64,000 nucleotides of DNA from Variovorax sp. PBL-E5 (GTDB lineage: Bacteria; Pseudomonadota; Gammaproteobacteria; Burkholderiales; Burkholderiaceae_C): positions 1 through 64,000 of the forward strand of contig NZ_LR594673.1 of assembly GCF_901827185.1 (NCBI RefSeq). The letters run 5' to 3'. A model generated the notes under the pieces. It made no database searches. It saw nothing but the letters and a program-made list of their open reading frames with translations, and was not told where the DNA came from. This document shows, piece by piece, positions 43,914-52,620 of the stretch. The position numbers and the translations under genes are program-made. Numbering within the stretch: position 1 is the first letter of the stretch; the number at the start of each line of letters is the position of its first letter.

Positions 43914-44744
43914 TCACTGCCCCGTGAAGCGAGGCTTGCGCTTTTCCTGGAAGGCCTTGACCCCTTCCATGAAGTCGTCGGTCTGCACCTGCCTGGCCTG
44001 CAGCTCGCGCTCGACCTCGAGCTGAGCGTCCAGCCCATGGTCGAAGGCACGCCACATCATCGCGGGAAGGGCCTTCAAGGCGCGTGGCGCACCCGCGCCG
44101 AGTTTGCGCGCCACCGCCTCCGCGGCTGCAAGCAATTCACCGTCCTCGACGCACTGCCAGACCAGGCCCCATTCGGCAGCCTGCGGGCCGGCGATGCGTT
44201 CGCCCAGCATCGCCGCCGCGATCGCGCGTGTCGGCCCGGCCCGGCGCATCAAGTGCCAGCTGGCGCCCATGTCCGGCACCAGCCCGAGCTGGGAGGTGAA
44301 GGGCATCTGGAAATAGGCCGAGCGCGCCATCAGCACGATGTCGGCGCACAGGGCCAGCGCCATGCCGCCACCCACGGCCGCGCCATTGACCGCCGCCACC
44401 CTGGGCTTGCCCAGCGTATCGAGTGCACGCGCCAGCGCATTGATGCCGCGGTCGCTCGAAGCCATGAAGCGGCGGCCGCGCTCCGCGGCGGGCAGATCGA
44501 GTCCCATCATCGGGTCGCGCAGGTCGGCGCCGGCGCAGAAGGCACGGCCCTTGCCGGTGAGGATCAGCACGCGGATGTCGTCGTCGCGGCGGACGGTGTC
44601 GAGCGCGACCATCAGCGAATCGATGAGCGCGCCGTCCAGCGCATTCAGCACCGCCGGACGATCGAGCGTGAGGGTCGCCATCGCATCCACCACCTGCAGC
44701 GCGAGGCCATACGGCTGGCCGTTGGAGACCGGGGAAGCTTCCAT
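43914..44744 (-). CDS. Enoyl-CoA hydratase/isomerase (crotonase family)
   Basis: Encodes 276 residues. The oxyanion-hole motifs GRAFCAGADLRD and NGAAVGGGMALALCADIVLMA are intact, and the glutamate region reads LVPDMGASWHLMRRAG. In canonical hydratases the second glutamate lies in this stretch; here D (PDMG) occupies the corresponding area, so the exact reaction may be isomerase- or hydratase-like. ATG 44744 overlaps the stop of the MDR gene (ATGA). Confidence 0.88.
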   Translation of the reverse strand: MEASPVSNGQPYGLALQVVDAMATLTLDRPAVLNALDGALIDSLMVALDTVRRDDDIRVLILTGKGRAFCAGADLRDPMMGLDLPAAERGRRFMASSDRGINALARALDTLGKPRVAAVNGAAVGGGMALALCADIVLMARSAYFQMPFTSQLGLVPDMGASWHLMRRAGPTRAIAAAMLGERIAGPQAAEWGLVWQCVEDGELLAAAEAVARKLGAGAPRALKALPAMMWRAFDHGLDAQLEVERELQARQVQTDDFMEGVKAFQEKRKPRFTGQ

Positions 44745-45757
44745 CAGGCGATCTCGATACAGACCTTGCCGAACTGCTTGCCGCTCTTCACTTGTGCGAC
44801 GGCCTCGGCCAGCGCTTCGAGCGGATAGGTCGAATCGATGACGGGCTTGATGCCGTTGGTTTCGAAGGCGGCGAGCGATTGCGCGAGATGGTCGCGATGG
44901 CCGACCGCCACGCCGTGAATCCTCAGGCTGCTCATGGCGACCAGCGGCAGGTTCAGCTCGGCCGTGGGGCCGCTCACCATGCCGATCATGGCGATCGTGC
45001 CGCCCATGCGGGTGGCGCGGATCGACTGTTTCAGCGTCTGCGCGCCGCCGGTCTCGACCACCAGATCGACGCCGCGCTGACCGGCGAGCTTGCGCGCCGT
45101 CTTGCCCCAGTCGGGATCTTCCTTGTAGTTGAGCGTGTCCTGCGCGCCCAGCTGGCGCAGGCGCGCCATCTTCTGCTCGCTGGAGGACAGCGCGATGACG
45201 TGAGCGCCGGCCGCCCTGGCGATCTGCAGCGCGAACAAGGCCACGCCGCCGCAGCCCTGGGTCAGCACCACCTGCCCAGGCCCGATGCCGGCATCGGCGC
45301 GCACCGCATTCCAGGCGGTGACGCCGGCGCAGGGGAAGGCCGCCGCCTCGACGAAGCTGAGCGACTTCGGCATCGCCACCAGGCCCTCGGCCCTGAAAAC
45401 GCGCAGCTCGCACGCGACCCCGTCCTCCATCCCGCCCAGATCGCGCGCCATCATGGCTTCGTTGGGCGGGCCGCTGAGCCAGTCCGGAAAGAAGCAGCCG
45501 ACGACGCGGTCGCCGGCCTTCCATGCCCTGACGCCGGCGCCGACCTCGACGACCTCGCCCGCGCCATCCGACAGGGGAATGAGATGGGCGCTTTTCTGGC
45601 GCGAGCCGTAGCCGCCCTCGAGCGCCAGCAGATCGCGGAAATTCAGCGATGCCGCGCGCAGGCGCACCAGCACCTGGCCGGGCCCGGGTTTGGGATCTGG
45701 AACTTCCTTCAGCCGGAGGTTCGCGCTCCCAAGCGACTCCATCACCATTGCCTTCAT
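44744..45757 (-). CDS. Medium-chain zinc-type alcohol dehydrogenase/quinone oxidoreductase-like protein
   Basis: Encodes 337 residues. The GroES-like N-terminus (VRLRAASLNFRDLLALEGGY) lacks the usual catalytic-zinc cysteine and has NFRD, as in NADPH:quinone or enoyl reductases. The Rossmann motif reads QVVLTQGCGGVALFALQIARA, with GCGGVA in place of GxGGVG. It is probably a zinc-independent NAD(P)H-dependent reductase for an enoyl or keto intermediate. Gene ends overlap both neighbours, so it is tightly coupled in the operon. Confidence 0.87.
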   Translation of the reverse strand: MKAMVMESLGSANLRLKEVPDPKPGPGQVLVRLRAASLNFRDLLALEGGYGSRQKSAHLIPLSDGAGEVVEVGAGVRAWKAGDRVVGCFFPDWLSGPPNEAMMARDLGGMEDGVACELRVFRAEGLVAMPKSLSFVEAAAFPCAGVTAWNAVRADAGIGPGQVVLTQGCGGVALFALQIARAAGAHVIALSSSEQKMARLRQLGAQDTLNYKEDPDWGKTARKLAGQRGVDLVVETGGAQTLKQSIRATRMGGTIAMIGMVSGPTAELNLPLVAMSSLRIHGVAVGHRDHLAQSLAAFETNGIKPVIDSTYPLEALAEAVAQVKSGKQFGKVCIEIA

Positions 45758-47880
45758 CGTGTTGCCTCGTCTGGATAAAAAGTCTGTCCGGCCGCGGCCA
45801 TGTCGCGCAGGCGCCGGGGCGGATCGAAGCGCGCACCGAAGCGCGCGGCCAGCGACTCGCATTGCGCGATGAACGCGGGCAGGCCGACGCGGTCGATGTA
45901 GCCGAAGACCCCACCGAGATGCGCGGGATAGCCCCAGCCGAGGACCGCCGCCACGTCGCCGTCGAGCGCCTGGTCCAGGATGCCGTCGTCGAGCGCGCGC
46001 ACGGCCTCCAGCGACTGGACCGCGAACAGGCGCTGGCGCACGGTTTCCTCGTCGAGCGGATCGCCCGCCGGCGGGAACGCGAGCGCCAGCCCGGGCCACA
46101 CGGCGCGGCCCTCGGGGCCGTAGTCGTAGAGGCCCTTGCCAGCCGCCTTGCCGATGCGGCCCAGCGTGAGCAGCGCCGCCACCGTGGGCTCGGCGCGGTT
46201 GCCGGCGTTGGCGATGCGCTGGCCGTCGCCACGCATCGATTTGAGGATGTCCGCGAGCAGCGGCATCGTCGTCAGCTCCGCCAGCGCGGCGCCGCCGATG
46301 GCGAAGCCCGCGTTGACGGCGGCGTTGTCGATCAGTTGCGGCGGCACGCCTTCGCCGATCAGGTTCAGCGTCTCGCTGGAATAGGTCGTGACGATGCGGC
46401 TGGTGAAGAAGCCCAGTCCGTCGTTGACGACGACCGGCGTCTTGCCGAGCTGCTTCATGAAATCCAGTGCGCGCGCCAGCGTCGCGTCGCTGGTCTGCCG
46501 CGCGCGAATCACCTCGACCAGCGGCATGCGATCCACGGGAGAAAAGAAATGCAGGCCGATGACACGCGCGGGCATCGTCGCGTAAGCGGCGAGGCCGGTG
46601 ATCGGCATCGTCGAGGTGTTGCTGGCGATCGGGACGTCCTGCCCGACCACGGCAGCCGTCCTTTCGAGCACGGCCTGTTTCACCTCCGCGCGTTCGAACA
46701 CCGCCTCGACCACAAAATCGGCCTGGGCGATGCGCGCGTAGTCGGCCGTCGGCTCGATGCGCGACAGCAGCGCCTGCGGGGTCATGCGCAGCCGGCCCTT
46801 CTCGTGTTCCCGCGTGGCATTGCGCGCGATCTCGTCGTGGCTCTTGCGTGCCGCCTCGTCGCTCATGTCGAGCAGCGTCACCTGCAGGCCGGCGAGCGCG
46901 GCCACGTGCGCGATGCCGCGACCCATCACGCCGCCGCCGATCACCGCGAGGTGGCGCAGCGTGGAAGGCGGCAGCCCGGAAGGGCGCATCTTCATCGACT
47001 TCGCGTGGTTGACGCCGTTGAACAGCGTGCGGATCTTGTTCTTGGCATCGTTGCTCGCGGCAAGGCGCGCGAACTGCCGCGTCTCGATGACGATACCCGC
47101 GTCCAGCGAGCGCCCCATGCCCTGCTGCAGGCATTCGAGAATGGCACGCGCGGCCAGGTTGCTGGCGCCCGCGCCGCGGCTCGCCCGCGCCCAGGCGCCG
47201 GCGAAGAACTGTCGGCCCGTCGCCGACTGGACAGCGAAGCCCGGCGCGGCGAATCCCTTGCGGTCCCAGGGCTGCGTCGCGCCCGGATTGGCGAGTGCCC
47301 ATTGCTTGGCGCTCTCGAGCAGATCGGCCGGCGCCACGACCTGGTCGATCAGCTTCCTCGCCACCGCATCGGCGAGCGACAGGCGCGTGCCGTCGAGCAG
47401 CATCGGTGCGGCGGCCGCGATGCCGATCAACCGCGGCAGCCGCTGCGTGCCGCCGGCACCGGGCATCAGCCCGAGCGTGGCTTCCGGGAAGCCGAAGCGG
47501 GCGGACGCGTTGTCCGCGGCGATCCGCTGGTGGCAGGCCAGCGCGAGCTCGAGGCCGCCGCCGAGCGCCGTGCCCGGAAGGGCCGCGACCACCGGCTTGC
47601 CGCCTTTCTCGATCTTGCGCAAGGCATCCAGGAAGGGCGCGACGATGGCCACGACACTCGCGGGGTCGGGCGCGGCCCGCAGCTCCTTCAGGTCGCCGCC
47701 GGCGATGAAGTCGGGCTTGTCGGAGCCGATCACGATGCCCTTGACGCCGTCATCGGCCAGCAGCGCGTCGATGCGCTCGCCGAGTTCGCGGTTGAGGCTC
47801 GCGCCGAGCGTGTTGAGCGCGCCGTCGCAGGCATAAAGGAGGGCGGCGACGCCATCGCCCAGGTCTTGTTGTCGGATCAT
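45754..47880 (-). CDS. FadB/FadJ-like bifunctional enoyl-CoA hydratase/3-hydroxyacyl-CoA dehydrogenase
   Basis: Encodes 708 residues. The N-terminal crotonase part has DFIAGGDLKEL and GTALGGGLELALACHQRIA with GFPEATLGLMPGAGGTQRLPR, containing both family glutamates. From about residue 310 a 3-hydroxyacyl-CoA dehydrogenase follows: LAVIGGGVMGRGIAHVAALAGLQVTLLDM, then VEAVFERAEVKQAVL, and IGLHFFSPVDRMPLVEVI with the catalytic histidine. Two C-terminal 3HCDH domains complete it. It catalyses hydration and NAD-dependent oxidation in beta-oxidation and lies directly after the thiolase gene. Confidence 0.93.
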   Translation of the reverse strand: MIRQQDLGDGVAALLYACDGALNTLGASLNRELGERIDALLADDGVKGIVIGSDKPDFIAGGDLKELRAAPDPASVVAIVAPFLDALRKIEKGGKPVVAALPGTALGGGLELALACHQRIAADNASARFGFPEATLGLMPGAGGTQRLPRLIGIAAAAPMLLDGTRLSLADAVARKLIDQVVAPADLLESAKQWALANPGATQPWDRKGFAAPGFAVQSATGRQFFAGAWARASRGAGASNLAARAILECLQQGMGRSLDAGIVIETRQFARLAASNDAKNKIRTLFNGVNHAKSMKMRPSGLPPSTLRHLAVIGGGVMGRGIAHVAALAGLQVTLLDMSDEAARKSHDEIARNATREHEKGRLRMTPQALLSRIEPTADYARIAQADFVVEAVFERAEVKQAVLERTAAVVGQDVPIASNTSTMPITGLAAYATMPARVIGLHFFSPVDRMPLVEVIRARQTSDATLARALDFMKQLGKTPVVVNDGLGFFTSRIVTTYSSETLNLIGEGVPPQLIDNAAVNAGFAIGGAALAELTTMPLLADILKSMRGDGQRIANAGNRAEPTVAALLTLGRIGKAAGKGLYDYGPEGRAVWPGLALAFPPAGDPLDEETVRQRLFAVQSLEAVRALDDGILDQALDGDVAAVLGWGYPAHLGGVFGYIDRVGLPAFIAQCESLAARFGARFDPPRRLRDMAAAGQTFYPDEATR

Positions 47881-47902
47881 GATGAGGGGTGTCGCAGGGG
47901 CG

Positions 47903-49111
47903 TCAGACGCGTTCGATCAGTGTGGCGACGCCCATGCCGAGTCCGACGCAGAGCGTCACGAGCCCGGTGGCCGCGCCGACGCGTTCCATCTCGTCCAGCA
48001 GCGTGCCGACCAGCATGCCGCCCGTCGCGCCGATCGGATGGCCCATCGCGATCGCGCCGCCGTTGACGTTGACCTTGTCGTGCGACACACCGGTGTCGCT
48101 CAGGAAGCGCAGCACGACGGATGAGAAGGCTTCGTTGACTTCGAACAGGTCGATGTCGCCGAGTGTCATGCCGCGCCGCGACGCCGCACGGCGCGCGGCT
48201 TCGGCCGGCGCGACCAGCATCAGGCAGGGATCGCAGCCGGCGTTGGCGGCGGCCGTGATCCGCGCGCGCGGCTTCAGGCCCAGCATCTCGCCGGCCTTCG
48301 CGGAGCCGATCAACAGGGCGCTGGCGCCGTCGACGACGCCGGAGGAGTTGCCGCCCGTGTGGAGGTGGTTGAGCCGATCGACCTGGGGATAGCGCCGCTT
48401 GACCGTTTCACCGAAGCCGCCCTTCACGGCCATGTCGGCGAAGGCCGGCTTGAGCTTGCCGAGGGTTTCGAGCGTGCTCGTCGGCCGCATGTGTTCGTCG
48501 TGTTCCAGGCAGCTCACGCCGTTGAAATCGCGCACCGGAACGATGGAGCGCGCGAAACGCCCTTCGCGCCAGGCCCGGGCGGCGCGCAGCTGCGACTCGA
48601 CCGCGAAGGCGTCGACCTGCTCGCGGGTATGGCCCTCGAGCGTGCCCAGCAGGTCGGCCGCGACGCCCAGCGGCGTGAAGTTGGTCAGCGTGTTGAAGTC
48701 GGCGTCGCTGCCCCAGGGGCCGCCGGTGCCGCCGATCGGAATGAGCGACATCATCTCGACGCCGCCCGCGATGACGACCTCTCCCTGGCCGGCTGCGACT
48801 TTCGCTGCCGCGAGGTTGACCGCGTCCAGACCCGAAGCGCAGAAGCGGCTGATCACGCTGCCGGTGATGTCGTTGCCGAGTCCCGCGTGCAGCGCTGCCG
48901 AGCGCGCGAGGTTCGCTCCCTGGTCCTCCACCGCGTCGCCGACGCCGAAGATCACGTCCTCGACCGCGACGCGGTCGAACCCGGTGCGCTCTCGCAAGGC
49001 GCGCAGCACGCTGGCCCCGAGGTCGATCGGCGACAGCGTATGAAGCGAGCCGCTCGCGCGCCCGGAGCCGCGCGGCGTGCGCACGGCGTCGAAGATGAAT
49101 GCGTCAGGCAT
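47903..49111 (-). CDS. Acetyl-CoA acetyltransferase (thiolase)
   Basis: Encodes 402 residues from ATG 49111. The nucleophilic cysteine lies in VISRFCASGLDAVNLAA; the C-terminal signatures NVNGGAIAMGHPIGATGGM (histidine) and TLCVGLGMGVATLIE (second cysteine) are intact. It cleaves a 3-ketoacyl-CoA with CoA, the last step of beta-oxidation. It is the first gene of the minus-strand operon, 217 bases from a divergent Bug receptor gene, with two 20-bp dyads between them. Confidence 0.93.
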   Translation of the reverse strand: MPDAFIFDAVRTPRGSGRASGSLHTLSPIDLGASVLRALRERTGFDRVAVEDVIFGVGDAVEDQGANLARSAALHAGLGNDITGSVISRFCASGLDAVNLAAAKVAAGQGEVVIAGGVEMMSLIPIGGTGGPWGSDADFNTLTNFTPLGVAADLLGTLEGHTREQVDAFAVESQLRAARAWREGRFARSIVPVRDFNGVSCLEHDEHMRPTSTLETLGKLKPAFADMAVKGGFGETVKRRYPQVDRLNHLHTGGNSSGVVDGASALLIGSAKAGEMLGLKPRARITAAANAGCDPCLMLVAPAEAARRAASRRGMTLGDIDLFEVNEAFSSVVLRFLSDTGVSHDKVNVNGGAIAMGHPIGATGGMLVGTLLDEMERVGAATGLVTLCVGLGMGVATLIERV

Positions 49112-49184
49112 CGGCTTGCGACCTCGGTCGGGATGGGAAGTCTCTTTGCATGCGTCCACGATAGGCGCCGTCGGGCGGCGCGGC

Positions 49185-49204
49185 TGTCGTCTCGAACTAG
49201 GACA
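49185..49204. promoter_or_regulatory. 20-bp dyad, regulon site 2 (thiolase operon)
   Basis: TGTCGT-N8-AGGACA. Read on the minus strand it is followed after exactly 20 bases by CTATCGT (49164-49158), a -10-like element about 40 bp before the thiolase start. Confidence 0.7.
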
Positions 49205-49230
49205 GCGCCGCGCTCGCGGCGCCGCAGCGC

Positions 49231-49250
49231 TGTCCTGCTTACGCACGACA
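49231..49250. promoter_or_regulatory. 20-bp dyad, regulon site 3 (Bug gene at 49329)
   Basis: TGTCCT-N8-ACGACA. On the plus strand 20 bases separate it from GCAACAT (49271-49277), the weakest of the -10 matches, upstream of the Bug gene. Confidence 0.6.
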
Positions 49251-49328
49251 GACGCGGCGCGCAGCGCCGCGCAACATCGACGGCATGGCCTGGACAACCC
49301 TGCCAATCGCCAACTGATGGAGACACGA

Positions 49329-50300
49329 ATGAAACTGACGATGAAGGCCGCATTGAGCCTGCTTCTCGCCGCTGCGGCTTCGCTCGCGCTCGCCCAGTCT
49401 GCCTACCCGACCCGTCCGATCAAGATCGTGGTCGGTTTCGCGCCGGGCGGCGGCGGCGATGGCGTCGCGCGCCTGATGGCGGAACACATGTCCAGGACGC
49501 TGAAGCAGCCGGTACTGGTCGAGAACCGTCCGGGCGCCGGAACGACGATCGCGCCTGCCTATGTCGCCGCCGCGGCGCCGGATGGCTACACCCTGGTGCT
49601 GGCGCCCGACTCGGTGTTCGGCGGCGACAAGGCGCTCTACCGTCCCAACGTCAAGTACGACGAGACGAACTTCACGCCGGTCAGCCGCTGGGCCAGCACG
49701 TTCTTCGTGATGGCCGTCAACAAGGACTTCGGCGTGACCAGCCTTCCGGAACTGATCGCCAAGGTGAAGCAGAACAACAACGAACTGTTCGTCGCTTCGA
49801 CACAGGGCATCTATCCCGCGCTGATCATGGCCGACTTCAACCGGTTGACCGGCGTCCGTCTCAATCAAGTGCCCTACAAGGGTGGCGCGCCGGCGGTGAT
49901 GGCGGTCCTCGGCGGCGAGGTGCCGGTGACTTTCGCGGTACCCAGCTCGGTGATGCCGATGGTGCAGGAGGGCAAGCTGCGCGCGATCGGCATCACCGCA
50001 GACAAGCGCTCCGGCCTGGCGCCCGACATCCCGACCCTGGCCGAGCAGGGCTTGCCGGGCTTCAACGTCGGCTACTGGTTCGGCCTGGCGGGCCCCGCGG
50101 GCATGAGCGCGGACATCGTCCAGAAGCTCTTCGACGCCAGCAGCGCGGCGCTGGCCGATCCCGCCGTGCGCGCCAACCTGGCCAAGCTCGGGTACGAACC
50201 CGCACCGTCGAAGTCCGTGGCCGAGTTTCGTCAGACCGTGGAACATGACGGGAGCGTGCTGCGCAAGGTCGTCGAGAGCACCGGCCTGAAGGGCGAATGA
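49329..50300 (+). CDS. Bug-family (TctC) periplasmic substrate-binding protein
   Basis: Encodes 323 residues from ATG 49329. The signal peptide ends at ASLALAQSAYP. Loops GFAPGGGGDGVARLMAEHM and VLVENRPGAGTTIAPAYVAAAAPDGYTLVL are present. It is divergent from the thiolase operon and followed after 7 bases by a hydrolase gene. It resembles the receptor at 38452 in the GGGxDG loop and in the region PYKGGAPAVMAVLGG, so the two are probably paralogs. Confidence 0.93.
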   Translation: MKLTMKAALSLLLAAAASLALAQSAYPTRPIKIVVGFAPGGGGDGVARLMAEHMSRTLKQPVLVENRPGAGTTIAPAYVAAAAPDGYTLVLAPDSVFGGDKALYRPNVKYDETNFTPVSRWASTFFVMAVNKDFGVTSLPELIAKVKQNNNELFVASTQGIYPALIMADFNRLTGVRLNQVPYKGGAPAVMAVLGGEVPVTFAVPSSVMPMVQEGKLRAIGITADKRSGLAPDIPTLAEQGLPGFNVGYWFGLAGPAGMSADIVQKLFDASSAALADPAVRANLAKLGYEPAPSKSVAEFRQTVEHDGSVLRKVVESTGLKGE

Positions 50301-50307
50301 GAAGGCC

Positions 50308-51099
50308 ATGCCGATCGCGCTGGTGAGGGGTGTGCGGCACTACTTCCGGCTCGAAGGTCCGGCGGATCTTCCATGGCTCGTGCTGGTTCATCCGCTGGGC
50401 GCCGATCAGGGCATCTGGGATCGCGTCACCCCTTTGCTGACGAAGCGCTTGCGCATCCTGCGCTACGACCTGCGCGGCCATGGCGGCACCGACACGACGG
50501 CCGGCGACTGTGGCATCGAGATGCTGTCGCGCGACCTGTTCGCCATGGCCGATGCCGTCGGTGCGCGATGTTTCTCGGTGGCGGGCATTTCGATCGGCGC
50601 GATGGTGGCGATGCATGCCGCAGCCACGCATGGCGCGCGGCTGCAGGCCCTGGTGGTCTCGCATGCGCTGGCCAGGCTGCCGGCGCCGCCCGATGGCTGG
50701 GACGCCCGGACAGCCGTGGTGCTGCGCGACGGCATGGCGCCCGTTGCCGCGCGCATGGTGGAGCGCCAGTTCGCGCCGGCGTTTCGCGCGACACGCGACC
50801 CCTTCATCGCTACGGTGCACGCGGCCTGCGCCTTGATGGACCCGCGCGGCTACGTGTCGGCCTCGGCCGTGCTGCGTGATGCCGACCTGCGCCCGCTGTT
50901 GCCGTCCATCGCCGTGCCGGCCCTGGTGGTGGCCGGCCAGCGTGACCCGATGCTGCCGATGGAGGGCGTGCGCGCCATTGCCGATGCGGTTCCCGGGGCG
51001 CGCTTTCTTGCCCTGGATTGCGGGCATCTGTCGCCCGTCGAGCTGCCCGAGGATTTCGCGCGCGAAGTCGGCGACTTCATCATCGCCGCGCTGGCCTGA
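50308..51099 (+). CDS. Alpha/beta hydrolase, PcaD-like
   Basis: Encodes 263 residues. The pattern VLVHPLGADQGIWDRVTPLLTKRLRILRYDLRGHGGTDT, the nucleophile AGISIGAMVAMHAA, VAGQRDPMLPMEGVR and the terminal histidine DCGHLSPVELPEDF resembles 3-oxoadipate enol-lactonase. The elbow reads GISIGA rather than GLSMGG, so the substrate may differ. It is cotranscribed with the Bug receptor, 7 bases apart, and converges on the MmgE/PrpD gene. Confidence 0.87.
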   Translation: MPIALVRGVRHYFRLEGPADLPWLVLVHPLGADQGIWDRVTPLLTKRLRILRYDLRGHGGTDTTAGDCGIEMLSRDLFAMADAVGARCFSVAGISIGAMVAMHAAATHGARLQALVVSHALARLPAPPDGWDARTAVVLRDGMAPVAARMVERQFAPAFRATRDPFIATVHAACALMDPRGYVSASAVLRDADLRPLLPSIAVPALVVAGQRDPMLPMEGVRAIADAVPGARFLALDCGHLSPVELPEDFAREVGDFIIAALA

Positions 51100-51114
51100 C
51101 CGGCCGTCGAAGGG

Positions 51115-52482
51115 TCAGACGTCCAGTGCCGAGAGGTCGGGCGCGCGCTCCAGGGTCGCGATGCCCGCGGCGATCCGACGGGCGCGCTCCGGTGCGATCG
51201 GCGTGGCCGCATAGCGTACGCAATCCATGAACTTGGAGAGCAGCGCGGCCTCGGACATCGGATGACGCACATCGCCCAGGGGTCTCGAAATCTCACGCAC
51301 CCACACCCGGCCGTCATGCAGCGTGAGCTTCAGAATGCCGCGCAGCGAATCGTCGAAGTTCCAGTCGTTGCAGACTTCGCAGTGCACGCGTTGCGCCATC
51401 GCCAGCACCTCGGGGTCGCCCAGGGCGGGCGGCAGGTAGTCCGCCAGGCTCAACCGCCCGTGCACCAGCGCGATGGCGGTGGAGAACGGGACGCTGAACT
51501 TCGCATCGTTGGCTGTTTGCGGCGATCGTTTCTGCGCCAGCGGTTCGCAGAGGATGCGAAAGGTCGGGCTCACGACGGCGTCGATCCGCGCAATCGAGGC
51601 CGGTGCCACCGGCGCTTCTTCCCGCAGGCTGAGTGCCGCCTCGATGAACGAGTGTGTTCCGCGGCACGAAGGCCACGCCTTGAAGCTCACGTTCGCACCT
51701 TCGAAGACGCGGCCCAGGCCGCTGGTCAATTGCGCAGCGTCGTAGCGCCCGCCGGCATACATCGCGTAGAGCCCATGGGCGCCCTCGATCGGCTGGTCGT
51801 AGGCGTTGACACCGCGTGCTGCGAGCTGCGCGGCGATCACCGCCGCCTGCGCGCCGAACGCGTCGCGGATCTCGCGCATGTGCGAGTTCGGCGACGAGAG
51901 GAAGCCACTGCTGCAGGTGGCCTGGTTGAAGGCGAGGGCGAAGGCCTGCACCATCCGTGCTTCGTCGAGGCCCAGCAGCTTGCCGACGGCCGCCGCGGCG
52001 CCGTAGGTGCCCAGCAGCGGGCGCATCGTCCAGCCCCGCCGGGTGTCGTCATCGGCCATGGCGAGGCCGAGGCGGCAGCTGATGTCGGCCCCCACCGCGA
52101 GCGCTGCGATGAACTGCGCGCCCGTGATGCCGCCGACCGCCTGCGCGACGGCAAGCGCGGCCGGCAGGGCGATGCCGTGGGGATGGACCAGCGCGGCGTC
52201 ATGGGTGTCCTCGTAGTCCAGCGCATGCGACATCGCGCCGTTGGCCAGCGCGGCCAGCGAAGGCGCCGCGCCGAAGCCGAAGCCGATGACCCGGCTCGGA
52301 CCCTGCCCGGAACTTCGCGCCGTCTCGACGAAGGCGCGAGAGGCCTGCCCCAGCGTGCCGGCGGCGAGCGTGACGCCGAGTGCGTCGAGCAGGCTGCGCT
52401 TCACGGCCGCCACCGCCTGCGCGGGCAGATCGTCGAAGTGCGTGCCCGAGGCATGCGCAGCCAATTGCTTCGAAATGCTCAT
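51115..52482 (-). CDS. MmgE/PrpD family protein
   Basis: Encodes 455 residues. SLLDALGVTLAAGTLG, SHALDYEDTHDAALVHPHGIALPAALAVAQ and KAWPSCRGTHSFIEAALSL are characteristic of the 2-methylcitrate dehydratase/aconitate-decarboxylase superfamily. In catabolic clusters members dehydrate or isomerise hydroxylated carboxylic acids. The start ATG is only seven bases from the predicted -10 element of its promoter, so the message may have almost no leader. Divergent from the Rieske oxygenase gene. Confidence 0.9.
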   Translation of the reverse strand: MSISKQLAAHASGTHFDDLPAQAVAAVKRSLLDALGVTLAAGTLGQASRAFVETARSSGQGPSRVIGFGFGAAPSLAALANGAMSHALDYEDTHDAALVHPHGIALPAALAVAQAVGGITGAQFIAALAVGADISCRLGLAMADDDTRRGWTMRPLLGTYGAAAAVGKLLGLDEARMVQAFALAFNQATCSSGFLSSPNSHMREIRDAFGAQAAVIAAQLAARGVNAYDQPIEGAHGLYAMYAGGRYDAAQLTSGLGRVFEGANVSFKAWPSCRGTHSFIEAALSLREEAPVAPASIARIDAVVSPTFRILCEPLAQKRSPQTANDAKFSVPFSTAIALVHGRLSLADYLPPALGDPEVLAMAQRVHCEVCNDWNFDDSLRGILKLTLHDGRVWVREISRPLGDVRHPMSEAALLSKFMDCVRYAATPIAPERARRIAAGIATLERAPDLSALDV

Positions 52483-52515
52483 GCGCCGATGCTAGGTCCA
52501 TCGGGCCGCCGGCCT

Positions 52516-52535
52516 TGTCCTCTCGAACGATGACA
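52516..52535. promoter_or_regulatory. 20-bp dyad, regulon site 4 (MmgE/PrpD gene)
   Basis: TGTCCT-N8-ATGACA on the plus strand. On the minus strand exactly 20 bases separate it from CTAGCAT (52495-52489). Confidence 0.7.
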
Positions 52536-52540
52536 GTCGC

Positions 52541-52560
52541 TGTCGTTGTTCGGTAGGACC
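52541..52560. promoter_or_regulatory. 20-bp dyad, regulon site 5 (Rieske gene)
   Basis: TGTCGT-N8-AGGACC; exactly 20 bases later comes CTAACAT (52581-52587), upstream of the Rieske oxygenase gene. It lies five bases from site 4, which faces the other way. Confidence 0.72.
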
Positions 52561-52620
52561 GTCTGCGCTGAAGCCGGCCCCTAACATTCCGACTCGTTCC
52601 CTGACCACGGAGTCTCGACC

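Noticed and set aside
51090..51120. CTGACC...GGTCAG between convergent genes as a bidirectional terminator
   Set aside because: The stem is only six base pairs and no T-run follows on either strand.
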